Source: Burkholderia sp. Ax-1724
Lineage (GTDB): Bacteria > Pseudomonadota > Gammaproteobacteria > Burkholderiales > Burkholderiaceae
Direction of reading: 5' to 3'
Assembly: GCF_011752995.1 (NCBI RefSeq)
Contig: NZ_VWWL01000018.1
Coordinates: 119,017-183,016 of the forward strand
Length of the DNA stretch: 64,000 nt
In this document: piece after piece, positions 8,483 to 17,314 of the stretch
Layout of the letters: each line of letters begins with the position of its first letter
How positions within the stretch are numbered: the stretch's first letter is position 1
Program-made: the position numbers and the translations under genes
Notes under the pieces: generated by a model
The model's database searches: none
What the model saw: only the letters and a program-made list of their open reading frames with translations
What the model was told of the DNA's origin: nothing

Positions 8483-8868
8483 GCAAAAATCTCCGTACGC
8501 GTTGTTCAATTTATCTTCTCTTTCACCCAATACGGACCGAAAAGGTCTATAGCTCAAAAAAAGTGCCGAACCATGCTACCAAGGGCGATTTGAATATTTT
8601 TTTCGGGATAGAGTGGTGAGCGCATAGGAATGCGTTGTTTGCGTGGTCGTTCACAACCCTCGTGGCTGAAAAGCCTTGTGTGGACGGGGATCACAATGTC
8701 ACTGCGCCGCTCATGGCGCGCAAGATGACTCGGCGCTGGCACCTGCTTATTCGTGAAACAGTGTCAAAACTCGCGTGACGTTACAGCGCGTAGACGCGGA
8801 GTCGTGAACATGAGTGGCGAACATATCGGGCATGAGCGAAAGAGCCGGGTCGTCGAGAGTCCCGTTGA
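8483..8868. other. Intergenic region upstream of hcp, 386 bp
   Basis: No gene is supported. The segment near 8540-8620 is AT-rich and should hold the leftward hcp promoter; a TATAGA-like hexamer on the minus strand is visible there without a convincing -35. The short frames here lack codon bias. Confidence 0.35.
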
Positions 8869-10353
8869 CTACCCATGCCGATCCCCATCGTCCCCCACAC
8901 TCGACAGCGGCGCCGCCACCTGTTCGAGCGATTTACGCTCCGCATCCACTCCCCAGATCGCCGCGACGATCGCCGCCGCCAGCATCAGCGCCGAGCCGAC
9001 CAGATAGCCGAAAAACACTTCGCCGCGCTGGTGCGTATCGATCAGCCGGCCGAAAAACGCTGGCCCGACAATGCCGCCGAGCGCCGTGCCGAACGCATAG
9101 AACACCGCGATCGCGAGCGCGCGGATTTCGAGCGGAAACGATTCGCTCACCGTCAGATACGCCGAACTCGCGGCCGCCGACGCGAAGAAGAAAATCACCA
9201 TCCACGCGACCGTCTGCGTGACGACGGTGAGCAGTTGCCGCTCGAACAGGTAACCGGAGAGCGTCAACAGGATCGCCGACAGCGCATAGGTCGTCGCGAT
9301 CATCTTGCGCCGGCCGATCACGTCGAAGAGCCGGCCGAGCACGATCGGTCCGAGGAAATTGCCGAGCGCGAACGGCAGCAGATACCAGCCGATATGGCCG
9401 CCCGGCACGCCATAGAAATCGGTCAGCACGAGCGCGTAGGTGAAAAAAATCGCGTTGTAGAAGAACGCCTGCGCGGTCATCAGCGTGAGGCCGACCAGCG
9501 CACGACGTCGATGCACGTTAAAGAGCGTATGGAACACCTCGCGCAATGGCGTATGGTCGCGAGCGCGCAGCCGCAGCCGCGTGAGGCTGTCGTCGGCGAG
9601 CGTGTGGCCTTCGTTGCGAAAGCGCGTCTCGATGCCGGCGACGATCTCCCGCGCATCGCGTTCGCCGCCGTGCGTGAGTAGCCAGCGCGGACTTTCGGGC
9701 ACCCAGACGCGCATCGGCAGGATCGCGAGCGCGAGCACCGCGCCGATGAAGAAGCAGGCGCGCCAGCCCCAATCGGCCGGCAGTAGGTGCGGGTCGAGCA
9801 GCACCAGCGAGCCCGCCGCGCCGAGTCCGGCGCCGACCCAGAACGTGCCGTTGATGCCGAGGTCGGTCCAGCCGCGCACGCGCGCCGGCGTGAATTCCTG
9901 GATCGTCGAATTGATCGCCGTGTATTCGCCGCCGATGCCCGCACCGGTCAGGAAGCGAAACAGCATGAAGCTCGCGAGATTCCACGACAGCGCGGTGGCC
10001 GCGGTCGCGGCCAGATACAGCGTGAGCGTGATGAAAAAGAGCTTGCGGCGGCCGAGCCGGTCGGTCAGCCAGCCGAAGCCGAGCGCGCCGAGCACCGCGC
10101 CGGCAATGTACGCGCTGCCGGCGAGGCCGACGTCGGCATTCGAGAAGCGCAGCGCCGGGCTCGTTTTCAGCGCGCTCGCGACCGCGCCGGCCAGCGTCAC
10201 TTCGAGGCCGTCGAGCAGCCACGTCACGCCGAGCGCCGCTACGATCAGCGTATGAAAGCGGCCCCACGGCAGGCGGTCGAGCCGCGAGGGCAGATCGGTC
10301 TCGATGAGCGTGGCGTTTTTCTCGTCGATGGCGGCGGTGGGCGGCGCGCTCAT
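8869..10353 (-). CDS. MFS transporter (sugar porter/aromatic acid type)
   Basis: The 494-residue membrane protein has twelve hydrophobic segments. The signatures GWLTDRLGRRKLFF between helices 2 and 3, RFLTGAGIGGEYTAINSTIQEFTPARVRG after helix 4, PESPRWLLTHGG in the central loop, and GRLFDVIGRRKMIA in the second half are hallmarks of the metabolite:H+ / sugar porter branch. The substrate cannot be read from the sequence. The gene is single and is divergent from the Hsp70-like gene with about 220 bp between starts. Confidence 0.9.
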   Translation of the reverse strand: MSAPPTAAIDEKNATLIETDLPSRLDRLPWGRFHTLIVAALGVTWLLDGLEVTLAGAVASALKTSPALRFSNADVGLAGSAYIAGAVLGALGFGWLTDRLGRRKLFFITLTLYLAATAATALSWNLASFMLFRFLTGAGIGGEYTAINSTIQEFTPARVRGWTDLGINGTFWVGAGLGAAGSLVLLDPHLLPADWGWRACFFIGAVLALAILPMRVWVPESPRWLLTHGGERDAREIVAGIETRFRNEGHTLADDSLTRLRLRARDHTPLREVFHTLFNVHRRRALVGLTLMTAQAFFYNAIFFTYALVLTDFYGVPGGHIGWYLLPFALGNFLGPIVLGRLFDVIGRRKMIATTYALSAILLTLSGYLFERQLLTVVTQTVAWMVIFFFASAAASSAYLTVSESFPLEIRALAIAVFYAFGTALGGIVGPAFFGRLIDTHQRGEVFFGYLVGSALMLAAAIVAAIWGVDAERKSLEQVAAPLSSVGDDGDRHG

Positions 10354-10572
10354 TGCTCGAAGTCTCCGTGATGGCGAATTCTGGTGGTGTATCCTGCCCG
10401 AAGAAGCAATATCTGTTCCGTGTGTTTTTGCCCGCTTTCGTTCGCTCTGGTTCGGCTCGCGTTTTGCGATGTCCCGACCACCGCGGATACCTCAGTTGAT
10501 ACTGGCCGAGTTTTCGTGATACAAAGCCGCTCCCCTTTCTGTCCGCGCCAGCCGTGAGCGGCGATTCCTGCC

Positions 10573-11823
10573 ATGAACTATTGCGCGATTGACTTCGGTA
10601 CTTCCAACTCGGCCGTCGCGATTTCCGATGGTGTGCAGCTAAGGCTCGCGCCGGTCGAGGGCGCCTACACAACGCTGCCGACCTCGGTCTTTTTCAATAC
10701 CGACGAAAACACCAGCGAATTCGGGCGCGCGGCGCTCGCGGCCTACATCGACGGTTTCGATGGCCGTCTGATGCGCTCGATGAAAAGCATTCTCGGCTCG
10801 CCGCTCGCCGAGAATTCGACCGATCTCGGCGACGGCTCCGCGATCAAATATACGGACGTGATCGCGATTTTCCTGAATCACCTGAAGCGCTCGGCCGAAA
10901 CGAGCGCCGGCGAGGCGATCGACCGCGCGGTGCTGGGCCGTCCGGTGTTTTTCGTCGACGACGACCCGCGCGCCGACCAGATGGCACAGCAGCAGCTCGA
11001 AGCCGCAGCTCGCACGGTCGGTTTGCGCGAGATTCATTTCCAGTATGAGCCGATCGCCGCCGCGTTCGACTACGAATCGCATCTGACGGAAGAGGGGCTC
11101 GTGCTCGTGGCCGACATCGGCGGCGGTACGTCGGACTTTTCGCTCGTGCGCGTCGGGCCGCAGCGGATGAAGCGCGTCGAGCGCAAGGACGACGTGCTGG
11201 CTCATCACGGCGTGCACGTCGCGGGCACGGACTTCGACCGCCGCGTCGAACTCTCGACGATCCTGCGCGAACTCGGCTATCAGTCGCTCGATCCGGAAGG
11301 CCGCGAAATTCCGAACCGGATCTATTTCGATCTCGCGACCTGGCATCTGATCAACACCGTGTACACACCGAAGCGCGTCAGCGAGCTGGCGCTGATGCGG
11401 CATCTTTTCAGCGACGCAAGGCATCACGACCGGCTGATGCGCGTCGTCGAGCAGCGCTTTGGCCATGCGCTCGCCGCGCATGCGGAGGAGGCGAAAATCG
11501 GCGTCGCGGCGGGCGGCGAGACCGTGATCGATCTCGAGGAAGTGGAAGACGACCTGCGCCTCGCGTTCGACGAAGCGCAGCTCATCAAGGCCGGCGATGA
11601 CGAAACGCGGCGCATCGTGCAGGCGGCGCGCGATACGGTCCAGGCGGCCGGCGTCGCGGCGCGCGATGTCGACGCGGTCTACTTCACGGGCGGCTCGACG
11701 GGCCTCGCGTTTTTGTCGGGCGCGCTGGCCGCGGCATTTCCGGATGCGAAAGCGGTGTTCGGCGACCGGCTCGCGAGTGTGGCGACCGGCCTCGGCATTC
11801 ATGCCCGGCGCGTGTTTGGATAA
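10573..11823 (+). CDS. Hsp70 family protein, YegD-like putative chaperone
   Basis: The protein is 416 residues. It has the actin/Hsp70 ATPase phosphate loops: IDFGTSNSAVAI near residue 6, VADIGGGTSDFSLVRVG near residue 178, and YFTGGSTGL near residue 375. The C-terminal peptide-binding domain of DnaK is absent, as in E. coli YegD. YegD proteins are atypical Hsp70s without a known J-partner. No dnaJ or grpE gene is near. A weak promoter (TTGATA at 10496-10501) precedes the gene. It converges on the cold-shock gene with a shared terminator between them. Confidence 0.9.
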   Translation: MNYCAIDFGTSNSAVAISDGVQLRLAPVEGAYTTLPTSVFFNTDENTSEFGRAALAAYIDGFDGRLMRSMKSILGSPLAENSTDLGDGSAIKYTDVIAIFLNHLKRSAETSAGEAIDRAVLGRPVFFVDDDPRADQMAQQQLEAAARTVGLREIHFQYEPIAAAFDYESHLTEEGLVLVADIGGGTSDFSLVRVGPQRMKRVERKDDVLAHHGVHVAGTDFDRRVELSTILRELGYQSLDPEGREIPNRIYFDLATWHLINTVYTPKRVSELALMRHLFSDARHHDRLMRVVEQRFGHALAAHAEEAKIGVAAGGETVIDLEEVEDDLRLAFDEAQLIKAGDDETRRIVQAARDTVQAAGVAARDVDAVYFTGGSTGLAFLSGALAAAFPDAKAVFGDRLASVATGLGIHARRVFG

Positions 11824-11890
11824 TCTCGAATAATCGTCAAATAAACCGTAGCGGATTGCGAAGTTAATCCGCGCATTCAATTTGTGACGG

Positions 11891-11920
11891 ATAATAAAAA
11901 ACCCCGCCGAAGCGGGGTTT
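11891..11920 (-). terminator. Rho-independent terminator of the cold-shock gene
   Basis: Read leftward, AAACCCCGC TTCG GCGGGGTTT is followed by T-rich sequence. It sits 28 bp downstream of the csp stop codon. It may also stop the converging hsp70 message. Confidence 0.85.
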
Positions 11921-11948
11921 GGGGTGCGTCCAGAATGAAGCGCGGAGC

Positions 11949-12152
11949 TTACACCGGCTTGATGTTAGCCGCTTGCTTGCCCTTCGGGCCCGTCTTCACT
12001 TCAAACGTCACCTTCTGGTTTTCTTGCAGCGTCTTGAAGCCTTCCGTGCGGATTTCCGAGAAATGCGCGAACAGATCTTCGCCGCCGCCGTCCGGCGTGA
12101 TGAAGCCAAAGCCCTTTGCGTCATTGAACCACTTGACGGTACCGGTTTCCAT
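11949..12152 (-). CDS. Cold-shock protein, CspA family
   Basis: The 67-residue protein contains the RNA-binding motifs KGFGFI (RNP1 region) and DLFAHFS (RNP2), with the start GTVKWFNDAKG. It is a single five-stranded OB-fold that binds single-stranded RNA and DNA. The length is normal for the family. A strong promoter lies about 150 bp upstream, leaving a leader of about 140 nucleotides, which is like cold-inducible csp genes whose leader folds with temperature. Whether this copy is cold-induced or constitutive is not shown. Confidence 0.96.
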   Translation of the reverse strand: METGTVKWFNDAKGFGFITPDGGGEDLFAHFSEIRTEGFKTLQENQKVTFEVKTGPKGKQAANIKPV

Positions 12153-12298
12153 ATTACTTTTTCCTAAAAATGGTAAATAAGGCCGAAGCCCGGGGGTGCA
12201 TGAAAATCAAGGAAGGGGTAATGGGACCAACCGGAGTACCGTTGATGGGCGACCTACGAAAGAACCACTTCACTCGCCACTTGAAATCCTGCTCCAAC

Positions 12299-12327
12299 TT
12301 TATACGGCGATTTCGCCAAAAGGTCAA
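12299..12327 (-). promoter_or_regulatory. Sigma70 promoter of the cold-shock gene
   Basis: On the minus strand a -35 TTGACC (12327-12322) and a -10 TATAAA (12304-12299) are spaced by 17 bp. Transcription from about 12292 would give a leader of about 140 nt before the csp ATG. Confidence 0.75.
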
Positions 12328-12582
12328 CAGTCTGTGAGACTCTCGGCCATACTTTGACAGACTTGGTCGTAAATTTCTTACAAAGCTTGCGTATCTGGAC
12401 ATCTTTTTGCTAGGGAGAACCCTTGATTTCGCTGCAGTAATACGGTGCAACCGTTAAACTACGCGCCGCGCGTCGGTTGCACCTGATTTGCCTCTTTCGA
12501 CGCGCATTCATGCGTGTCACCCGTTCCCAGCGCCACAAGCGATGTCACGCGGTGCCGGCATGGTTCTGATTTAGGAGAAGAC

Positions 12583-14178
12583 GTGAAAAGTTCTATACAA
12601 CGGAACATCGGGCCATTCGCACTGATGCTGACCGGTTTGGGCTCGATTATCGGATCGGGCTGGCTGTTTGGCGCGTGGAAGGCCGCAAAGATTGCCGGTC
12701 CGGCCGCTATCTGCGCCTGGATCATCGGGGCGGTTGTGATTCTTGCGATTGCGCTGACCTACGCGGAACTCGGCGCGATGTTTCCGGAATCTGGCGGGAT
12801 GGTGCGCTACGCGCGCTACTCGCACGGGGCGCTGGTCGGTTTCATCAGCGCGTGGGCCAACTGGATCGCGATCGTATCGGTGATTCCGATCGAGGCCGAG
12901 GCGTCCATTCAATACATGAGCACGTGGCCCTACGACTGGGCTCATGCGCTGTTCGTCAACGGATCGTTGACCACGAACGGCTTGCTGCTGTCCGCCGGGC
13001 TCGTGATCATCTACTTCCTGCTGAACTATTGGGGCGTGAAGCTGTTCGCGCGCGCCAATACGGCGATCACGATCTTCAAGTTCATCATTCCCGGCGCCAC
13101 GATCCTCGGGCTGATGCTGACCGGCGTCCACACCGAGAACTTCGGGCAGACCACCGCGTTTGCGCCGTACGGCTGGTCGGCGGTGCTGACCGCCGTCGCG
13201 ACGAGCGGCATCGTGTTCGCGTTCAACGGCTTCCAGAGTCCGATCAACCTCGCCGGCGAAGCGCGCAATCCGGCGAAGAGCGTGCCGTTCGCGGTGATCG
13301 GCTCGATCCTGCTCGCGCTCGTGATCTACGTGCTGCTGCAGATCGCCTACATTGGCTCGGTGAACCCGGCTGACGTGATGAAGGGCTGGAGCCACTTCAG
13401 CTTCGCGTCGCCGTTCGCGGAACTGGCGATCGCGCTGAACCTGAACTGGCTCGCGATCCTGCTGTACGTCGATGCGTTCGTGAGCCCGAGCGGCACCGGT
13501 ACGACCTATATGGCGACCACGACGCGCATGATCTACGCCATGGAGCGCAACAACACGATGCCGAAGATCTTCGGCCAGGTGCATCCGTTCTATGGCGTGC
13601 CGCGTCCGGCGATGTGGTTCAACCTGTTCGTGTCGTTCATCTTCCTGTTCTTCTTCCGCGGCTGGAGCTCGCTCGCGGCGGTGATCTCGGTCGCGACCGT
13701 GATCTCCTACCTGACCGGCCCGATCAGCCTGATGGCGCTGCGCCGCGCCGCGACCGATCTCGAGCGTCCGCTGAAGATCGCGGGCATGAAGGTGATCGCC
13801 CCGTTCGCGTTCGTCTGCGCCTCGCTGATCCTGTACTGGGCGAAGTGGCCGCTGACCGGCGAAATCATCCTGCTGATGGTCGTCGCGCTGCCGGTGTACT
13901 TCTACTTCCAGGCGAAGTCGGGCTTCGAGGGCTGGGGCCGCGATCTGAAGGCCGCATGGTGGCTGGTCGCGTATCTGCCGGTCATGGCGGTTCTGTCGCT
14001 GATCGGCAGCAAGGAGTTCGGCGGCTTCGGCGTCCTGCCGTACGGCTGGGACATGCTGGTCGTGATCGCCTTCTCGCTGGCGTTCTACTACTGGGGCGTC
14101 AATAGCGGCTATCGCTCGGAGTATCTCGACGAGCGCGAAGAGCACGACGAAGTGCTCGAAGGGATCGGCGCGCATTAA
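12583..14178 (+). CDS. APC family amino acid permease
   Basis: The protein is 531 residues with about 12-14 hydrophobic helices. The first helix carries GLGSIIGSGWLFG, the broken-helix substrate motif of the APC superfamily, and helix 6 begins GIVFAFNGFQSPINLAGEARNP, the second conserved site. Its length and the ETYEL-like SYAELGAMFPESGGMVRYA segment recall aspartate/glutamate-type permeases such as YveA, but specificity is not certain. GTG 12583 is preferred as start because AGGAG lies eight bases upstream; an upstream ATG at 12514 adds a hydrophilic leader without a ribosome site. A terminator follows. Confidence 0.9.
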   Translation: MKSSIQRNIGPFALMLTGLGSIIGSGWLFGAWKAAKIAGPAAICAWIIGAVVILAIALTYAELGAMFPESGGMVRYARYSHGALVGFISAWANWIAIVSVIPIEAEASIQYMSTWPYDWAHALFVNGSLTTNGLLLSAGLVIIYFLLNYWGVKLFARANTAITIFKFIIPGATILGLMLTGVHTENFGQTTAFAPYGWSAVLTAVATSGIVFAFNGFQSPINLAGEARNPAKSVPFAVIGSILLALVIYVLLQIAYIGSVNPADVMKGWSHFSFASPFAELAIALNLNWLAILLYVDAFVSPSGTGTTYMATTTRMIYAMERNNTMPKIFGQVHPFYGVPRPAMWFNLFVSFIFLFFFRGWSSLAAVISVATVISYLTGPISLMALRRAATDLERPLKIAGMKVIAPFAFVCASLILYWAKWPLTGEIILLMVVALPVYFYFQAKSGFEGWGRDLKAAWWLVAYLPVMAVLSLIGSKEFGGFGVLPYGWDMLVVIAFSLAFYYWGVNSGYRSEYLDEREEHDEVLEGIGAH

Positions 14179-14235
14179 GCGCTGCGCTCCCGAGCTGCCG
14201 GACCGCAACCGCGGTCGGTCTGGTCCGGACGAAAC

Positions 14236-14269
14236 AAAGCCCGCCTGAGTTGCTCAGGCGGGCTTTTTT
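14236..14269 (+). terminator. Rho-independent terminator after the APC permease
   Basis: The stem AAAGCCCGCCTGAG / CTCAGGCGGGCTTT has a two-base core loop and runs into TTTT. It lies about 60 bp after the permease stop codon. Confidence 0.88.
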
Positions 14270-14339
14270 GTTGACGCTGCGCGGCGGCGGGCGTGTTGGC
14301 GATCCGTTGCCGGTTGGGCCCGCGCGCGCCGAAGCCGGA

Positions 14340-15125
14340 TCAGGCGGAGCCGAACACGTAGTTGGTCATCGCCAGCGAGCGCTGGTAAGTGCCGAGCGAC
14401 TGGATCGCCAGCGAATAATCGTCGTCCGCGACGCCGAGTGCGGCGAAGACGGGCAGCAGATGCTCGTCGGTCGGGTGCATCAGCACCGCGTGCGGCGCCT
14501 GGCGGCGATAGTCGAGCAGCGCGTCGATGTCGCGTGCGGCGAGCTTCTCCTCGAACCAGCCGGTGAATTCAGCGACGCGCGGATCGGCATCTTCCGGACG
14601 CGCCGAAAAATCGGCGGCGCGCAAGTTATGCGTGATCTGGCCGGAGCCGATCACCATCACGCCTTCGTCCTTCAGCGCCCGCAGCGCGCGGCCGACGCGG
14701 AAATGATGTTCCGCGTTCAGATGCGGCTGGATCGACAGTTGCGCGATCGGCACGTCGGCATGCGGGAACATAAGCAGCATCGGCACCCATGCGCCGTGGT
14801 CGAGGCCGTGCGGCTGAACGTCGGCGGCGATACCGTTCGCACCGAGCAGCGCGGCGGCGCTGCGCGCGACGTCGGGCGCGCCCGACGTCGGGTACTGGAT
14901 TTCGTACAACTGGCGCGGAAAGCCGTAGAAATCGTGGATGGTCTCGGGCGCCGTCGCGATGCTCGCGAGCGGCTGGGCGCTGCCCCAATGGGCGGACAGC
15001 ATCAGCACGGCTTCGGGACGCGGCAGTTGCGCGCTCAGCGCGCCGAATTCCGCGGACGGCATCGACGGATCGATCGGCAACGTAGGCGCACCGTGGGACA
15101 GAAAAAGCGAAGGTAAACGGTTCAT
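14340..15125 (-). CDS. DODA-type extradiol dioxygenase (YgiD-like, class III)
   Basis: The 261-residue protein matches the LigB-like family of plant and bacterial 4,5-DOPA dioxygenases. Zn/Fe-binding His residues are visible in FLSHGAPTL (H near 10), LSAHWG (H near 46), HGLDHGAW (two His near 120) and GQITHNL. These enzymes open catechol rings using a non-haem metal; the bacterial substrate is often unknown. The start MNRLPSLFLSHGAP at 15125 is the usual family start, and the longer upstream frame is not. The gene is single, 191 bp downstream of ubiX. Confidence 0.9.
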   Translation of the reverse strand: MNRLPSLFLSHGAPTLPIDPSMPSAEFGALSAQLPRPEAVLMLSAHWGSAQPLASIATAPETIHDFYGFPRQLYEIQYPTSGAPDVARSAAALLGANGIAADVQPHGLDHGAWVPMLLMFPHADVPIAQLSIQPHLNAEHHFRVGRALRALKDEGVMVIGSGQITHNLRAADFSARPEDADPRVAEFTGWFEEKLAARDIDALLDYRRQAPHAVLMHPTDEHLLPVFAALGVADDDYSLAIQSLGTYQRSLAMTNYVFGSA

Positions 15126-15316
15126 GGCGACAACGCGGCCTTGCGGTCGCGGCGTGGAGATTGAATTACCACGAATATAAGTCCGCACGGCTGCTTGATA
15201 AACGGGCCAAAGCGGATTTGATTGTGTCGCCGATGTTGTTAATCGTCCCGTGTCGCTGCCAGAGCCGCCAGAGGGCGCGGCACGTACGCCGGTGCTGCGA
15301 GACGCGGTGCCGGGCG

Positions 15317-15916
15317 TCAATCCTGTGCGTTGCGCAGCCCTTTCCAGGCAGGGGACAGCGCCGGGCCGAGCGCGAACAGATCGAGCACGCGCGCGACCGT
15401 GTGATCGACCATCTCGTCGATCGAAGCGGGTTGGTTATAAAAGGCGGGGAGCGGCGGAAAGATTACGCCGCCCATTTCGGTGACGGCCGTCATATTGCGC
15501 AGATGCGCGAGGTTGAACGGCGTTTCGCGCACGAGCAGCACGAGCCGGCGGCGTTCCTTCAGCGTGACGTCGGCGGCGCGCGTGACGAGGTTGTCGGAGA
15601 AACCGTGCGCGACGCTCGCGAGCGTCTTCATCGAGCAGGGGGCGACAATCATGCCGTCGGTCGCGAACGAGCCCGACGCGATGCTCGCGCCGATGTCGCG
15701 TACCGAATGGACGACATCCGCGAGCGGATGCACGTCTTCCTTGCCCAACTGGAGTTCGTGCTGGATGTTGAGCCATCCCGCGCTTGAAACCAGCAGATGG
15801 CTTTCGACGCCGCCAAGCCGGCGCAGCGTTTCAAGCAGCCGGACGCCGTAGATGGCGCCGGTCGCGCCGGTGATCGCGACGATCAGCCGGCGGGGCGCCG
15901 CAGCGCGTGTTTCCAT
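15317..15916 (-). CDS. ubiX: Flavin prenyltransferase UbiX
   Basis: The protein is 199 residues. RLIVAITGATGAIYGVRLLETL is the Rossmann FMN site, IASGSFATDGMIVAPCSMKTLASVAHG is the conserved centre, and LVLLVRETPFNLAHLRNM with MGGVIFPPLPAFYNQP closes the active site. UbiX adds a dimethylallyl group to FMN to make the prenyl-FMN cofactor for UbiD-type decarboxylases, used in ubiquinone synthesis. ATG 15916 (METRAAAPRR) gives the normal length. It lies 28 bp after grxD, probably in one operon with it. Confidence 0.96.
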   Translation of the reverse strand: METRAAAPRRLIVAITGATGAIYGVRLLETLRRLGGVESHLLVSSAGWLNIQHELQLGKEDVHPLADVVHSVRDIGASIASGSFATDGMIVAPCSMKTLASVAHGFSDNLVTRAADVTLKERRRLVLLVRETPFNLAHLRNMTAVTEMGGVIFPPLPAFYNQPASIDEMVDHTVARVLDLFALGPALSPAWKGLRNAQD

Positions 15917-15944
15917 GGCTTGCGGCGCCCGTGGGGAGCGAACG

Positions 15945-16256
15945 TCAGGCGGCCGCGAACAGCTGCTGCAGTTCGCCCGATTCATACATCTCCATCATGA
16001 TGTCAGAGCCGCCGATGAATTCGCCCTTCACGTACAACTGCGGAATGGTCGGCCAGTTCGAGAACACCTTGATGCCCTGGCGGATTTCGTCGTCTTTGAG
16101 AACGTCGACGGTCTCGATTTCGCTGACGCCGCATGCCTTCAGGATCTGGATGGCACGGCCGGAAAAGCCGCACATCGGAAACTGGGCCGAGCCCTTCATG
16201 AAGAGGACGACGTTGTTGCCGTCGACGATTTGCTTGATGCGTTGTTGCGTATCCAT
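15945..16256 (-). CDS. grxD: Monothiol glutaredoxin Grx4
   Basis: The 103-residue protein has the monothiol active site CGFS (residues 29-32) in the FMKGSAQFPMCGFSGRA context. The WPTIPQLYVKGEFIGGSDIMMEM block binds glutathione. Grx4 proteins hold a [2Fe-2S] cluster with glutathione and BolA partners and help iron-sulphur delivery. It follows prmC by 141 bp and precedes ubiX by 28 bp on the same strand, which is the common order in Burkholderiales. Confidence 0.97.
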   Translation of the reverse strand: MDTQQRIKQIVDGNNVVLFMKGSAQFPMCGFSGRAIQILKACGVSEIETVDVLKDDEIRQGIKVFSNWPTIPQLYVKGEFIGGSDIMMEMYESGELQQLFAAA

Positions 16257-16397
16257 GGCTGACCTTGCGGTTCCGATATGTGTAGGGAATAGGCTGAAAT
16301 GATAGCGGATTTCGGTACGGTGAGCCGGGGCCGCATCGTCCGGCAGGGTTCGTGCGGCGGGCCGTGCGTGCGCGATTTCCTCTCCGCTGGCGCGCGG

Positions 16398-17276
16398 TCA
16401 GGCCGCTCCGCCGCGCCACGTGCCGCCGCTGATCCGCTCGATGCCGGCGAGGTCACGCTCCGAACGGACCGCTGCGAAACCCCGCGCGGCGAGCAGCGCG
16501 CGCACGGCTTCGGCCTGGTCGTAGCCGTGCTCGATCCACAGCACGCCGTCGGCGACGAGGCGGGCGGGCGCGCCGGCGACGATCGCGCGGATCGCGCTCA
16601 AGCCGTCCGCTTCGTCGGTGAGCGCGCCACGCGGCTCGAAACGCAGATCGCCTTGCTGCAGATGCGGGTCGCCGCTCGCGATATACGGCGGATTGCTGAC
16701 GATCGCGTCAAAGCGCAGCGCCGCGTCGAGCGAGCCGTACCAGTCGCTTTGCAGAAACGTCACGGGGCCGCCCGGGCGATTGCCGTCGAGCAGACGCATA
16801 CCGTTGCGCGAGGCCACTGCGAGCGCGTCGGCGGAGCGGTCGAGCGCCCAGAGCCGCGCGTCGGGCCGCGTTGCCGCGAGCGCCACCGCGATTGCGCCGG
16901 TGCCGGTGCCGAGATCGAGCACGCACGGCCGCGACCGGTGTTCCAGCGCCGCAAGCGTGGTTTCGACCAGCAGTTCGGTTTCGGGACGCGGGATCAGCAC
17001 GTGCGGCGTGACGGCGAATTCGAGCCCGAAAAACTCGCGCGTGCCGACCAGTTGCGCGACCGGCTCGCCGGCCGCGCGGCGCGCTTCGAGCACGCGGTAA
17101 CGCTCGACGCTCGCGGGATCGAGCGCTTCGTCGCCGCGCGTAATCAGCTGCGTTTGCCGCCAGCCGAGCACGTGCGTGAGCAGAATCCGCGCTTCGAGCC
17201 GCGGCAGCGGCGACGCGCGCAACAACGCGCCAGCCGTGGCGGGCGGCGTGAGGGGAGGCGAGGGGGCGTCGCTCAT
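16398..17276 (-). CDS. prmC: Peptide chain release factor N5-glutamine methyltransferase PrmC
   Basis: The 292-residue protein shows VLDLGTGTGAIAVALAA (SAM motif I) and the catalytic FDAIVSNPPYIASGDPHL. The NPPY motif is diagnostic for methylation of a planar amide nitrogen. It methylates the GGQ glutamine of release factors RF1 and RF2. Its place 38 bp downstream of prfA, which encodes RF1, agrees with this. The N-terminal helical domain (LLRASPLPRLEARILLTHVLGWRQTQL) recognises the release factor. Confidence 0.97.
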   Translation of the reverse strand: MSDAPSPPLTPPATAGALLRASPLPRLEARILLTHVLGWRQTQLITRGDEALDPASVERYRVLEARRAAGEPVAQLVGTREFFGLEFAVTPHVLIPRPETELLVETTLAALEHRSRPCVLDLGTGTGAIAVALAATRPDARLWALDRSADALAVASRNGMRLLDGNRPGGPVTFLQSDWYGSLDAALRFDAIVSNPPYIASGDPHLQQGDLRFEPRGALTDEADGLSAIRAIVAGAPARLVADGVLWIEHGYDQAEAVRALLAARGFAAVRSERDLAGIERISGGTWRGGAA

Positions 17277-17314
17277 CGTCGAGGCTTCATTCAGTCATTC
17301 GGGCCGGCGCGGCG

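Noticed and set aside
8554..8742. A 62-codon minus-strand frame upstream of hcp
   Set aside because: No start signal, no recognisable protein; it lies in the presumed hcp promoter region.
12571..14208. A 545-codon minus-strand frame over the APC permease
   Set aside because: Arg/Asp/Gln-rich mirror frame without a fold signature.
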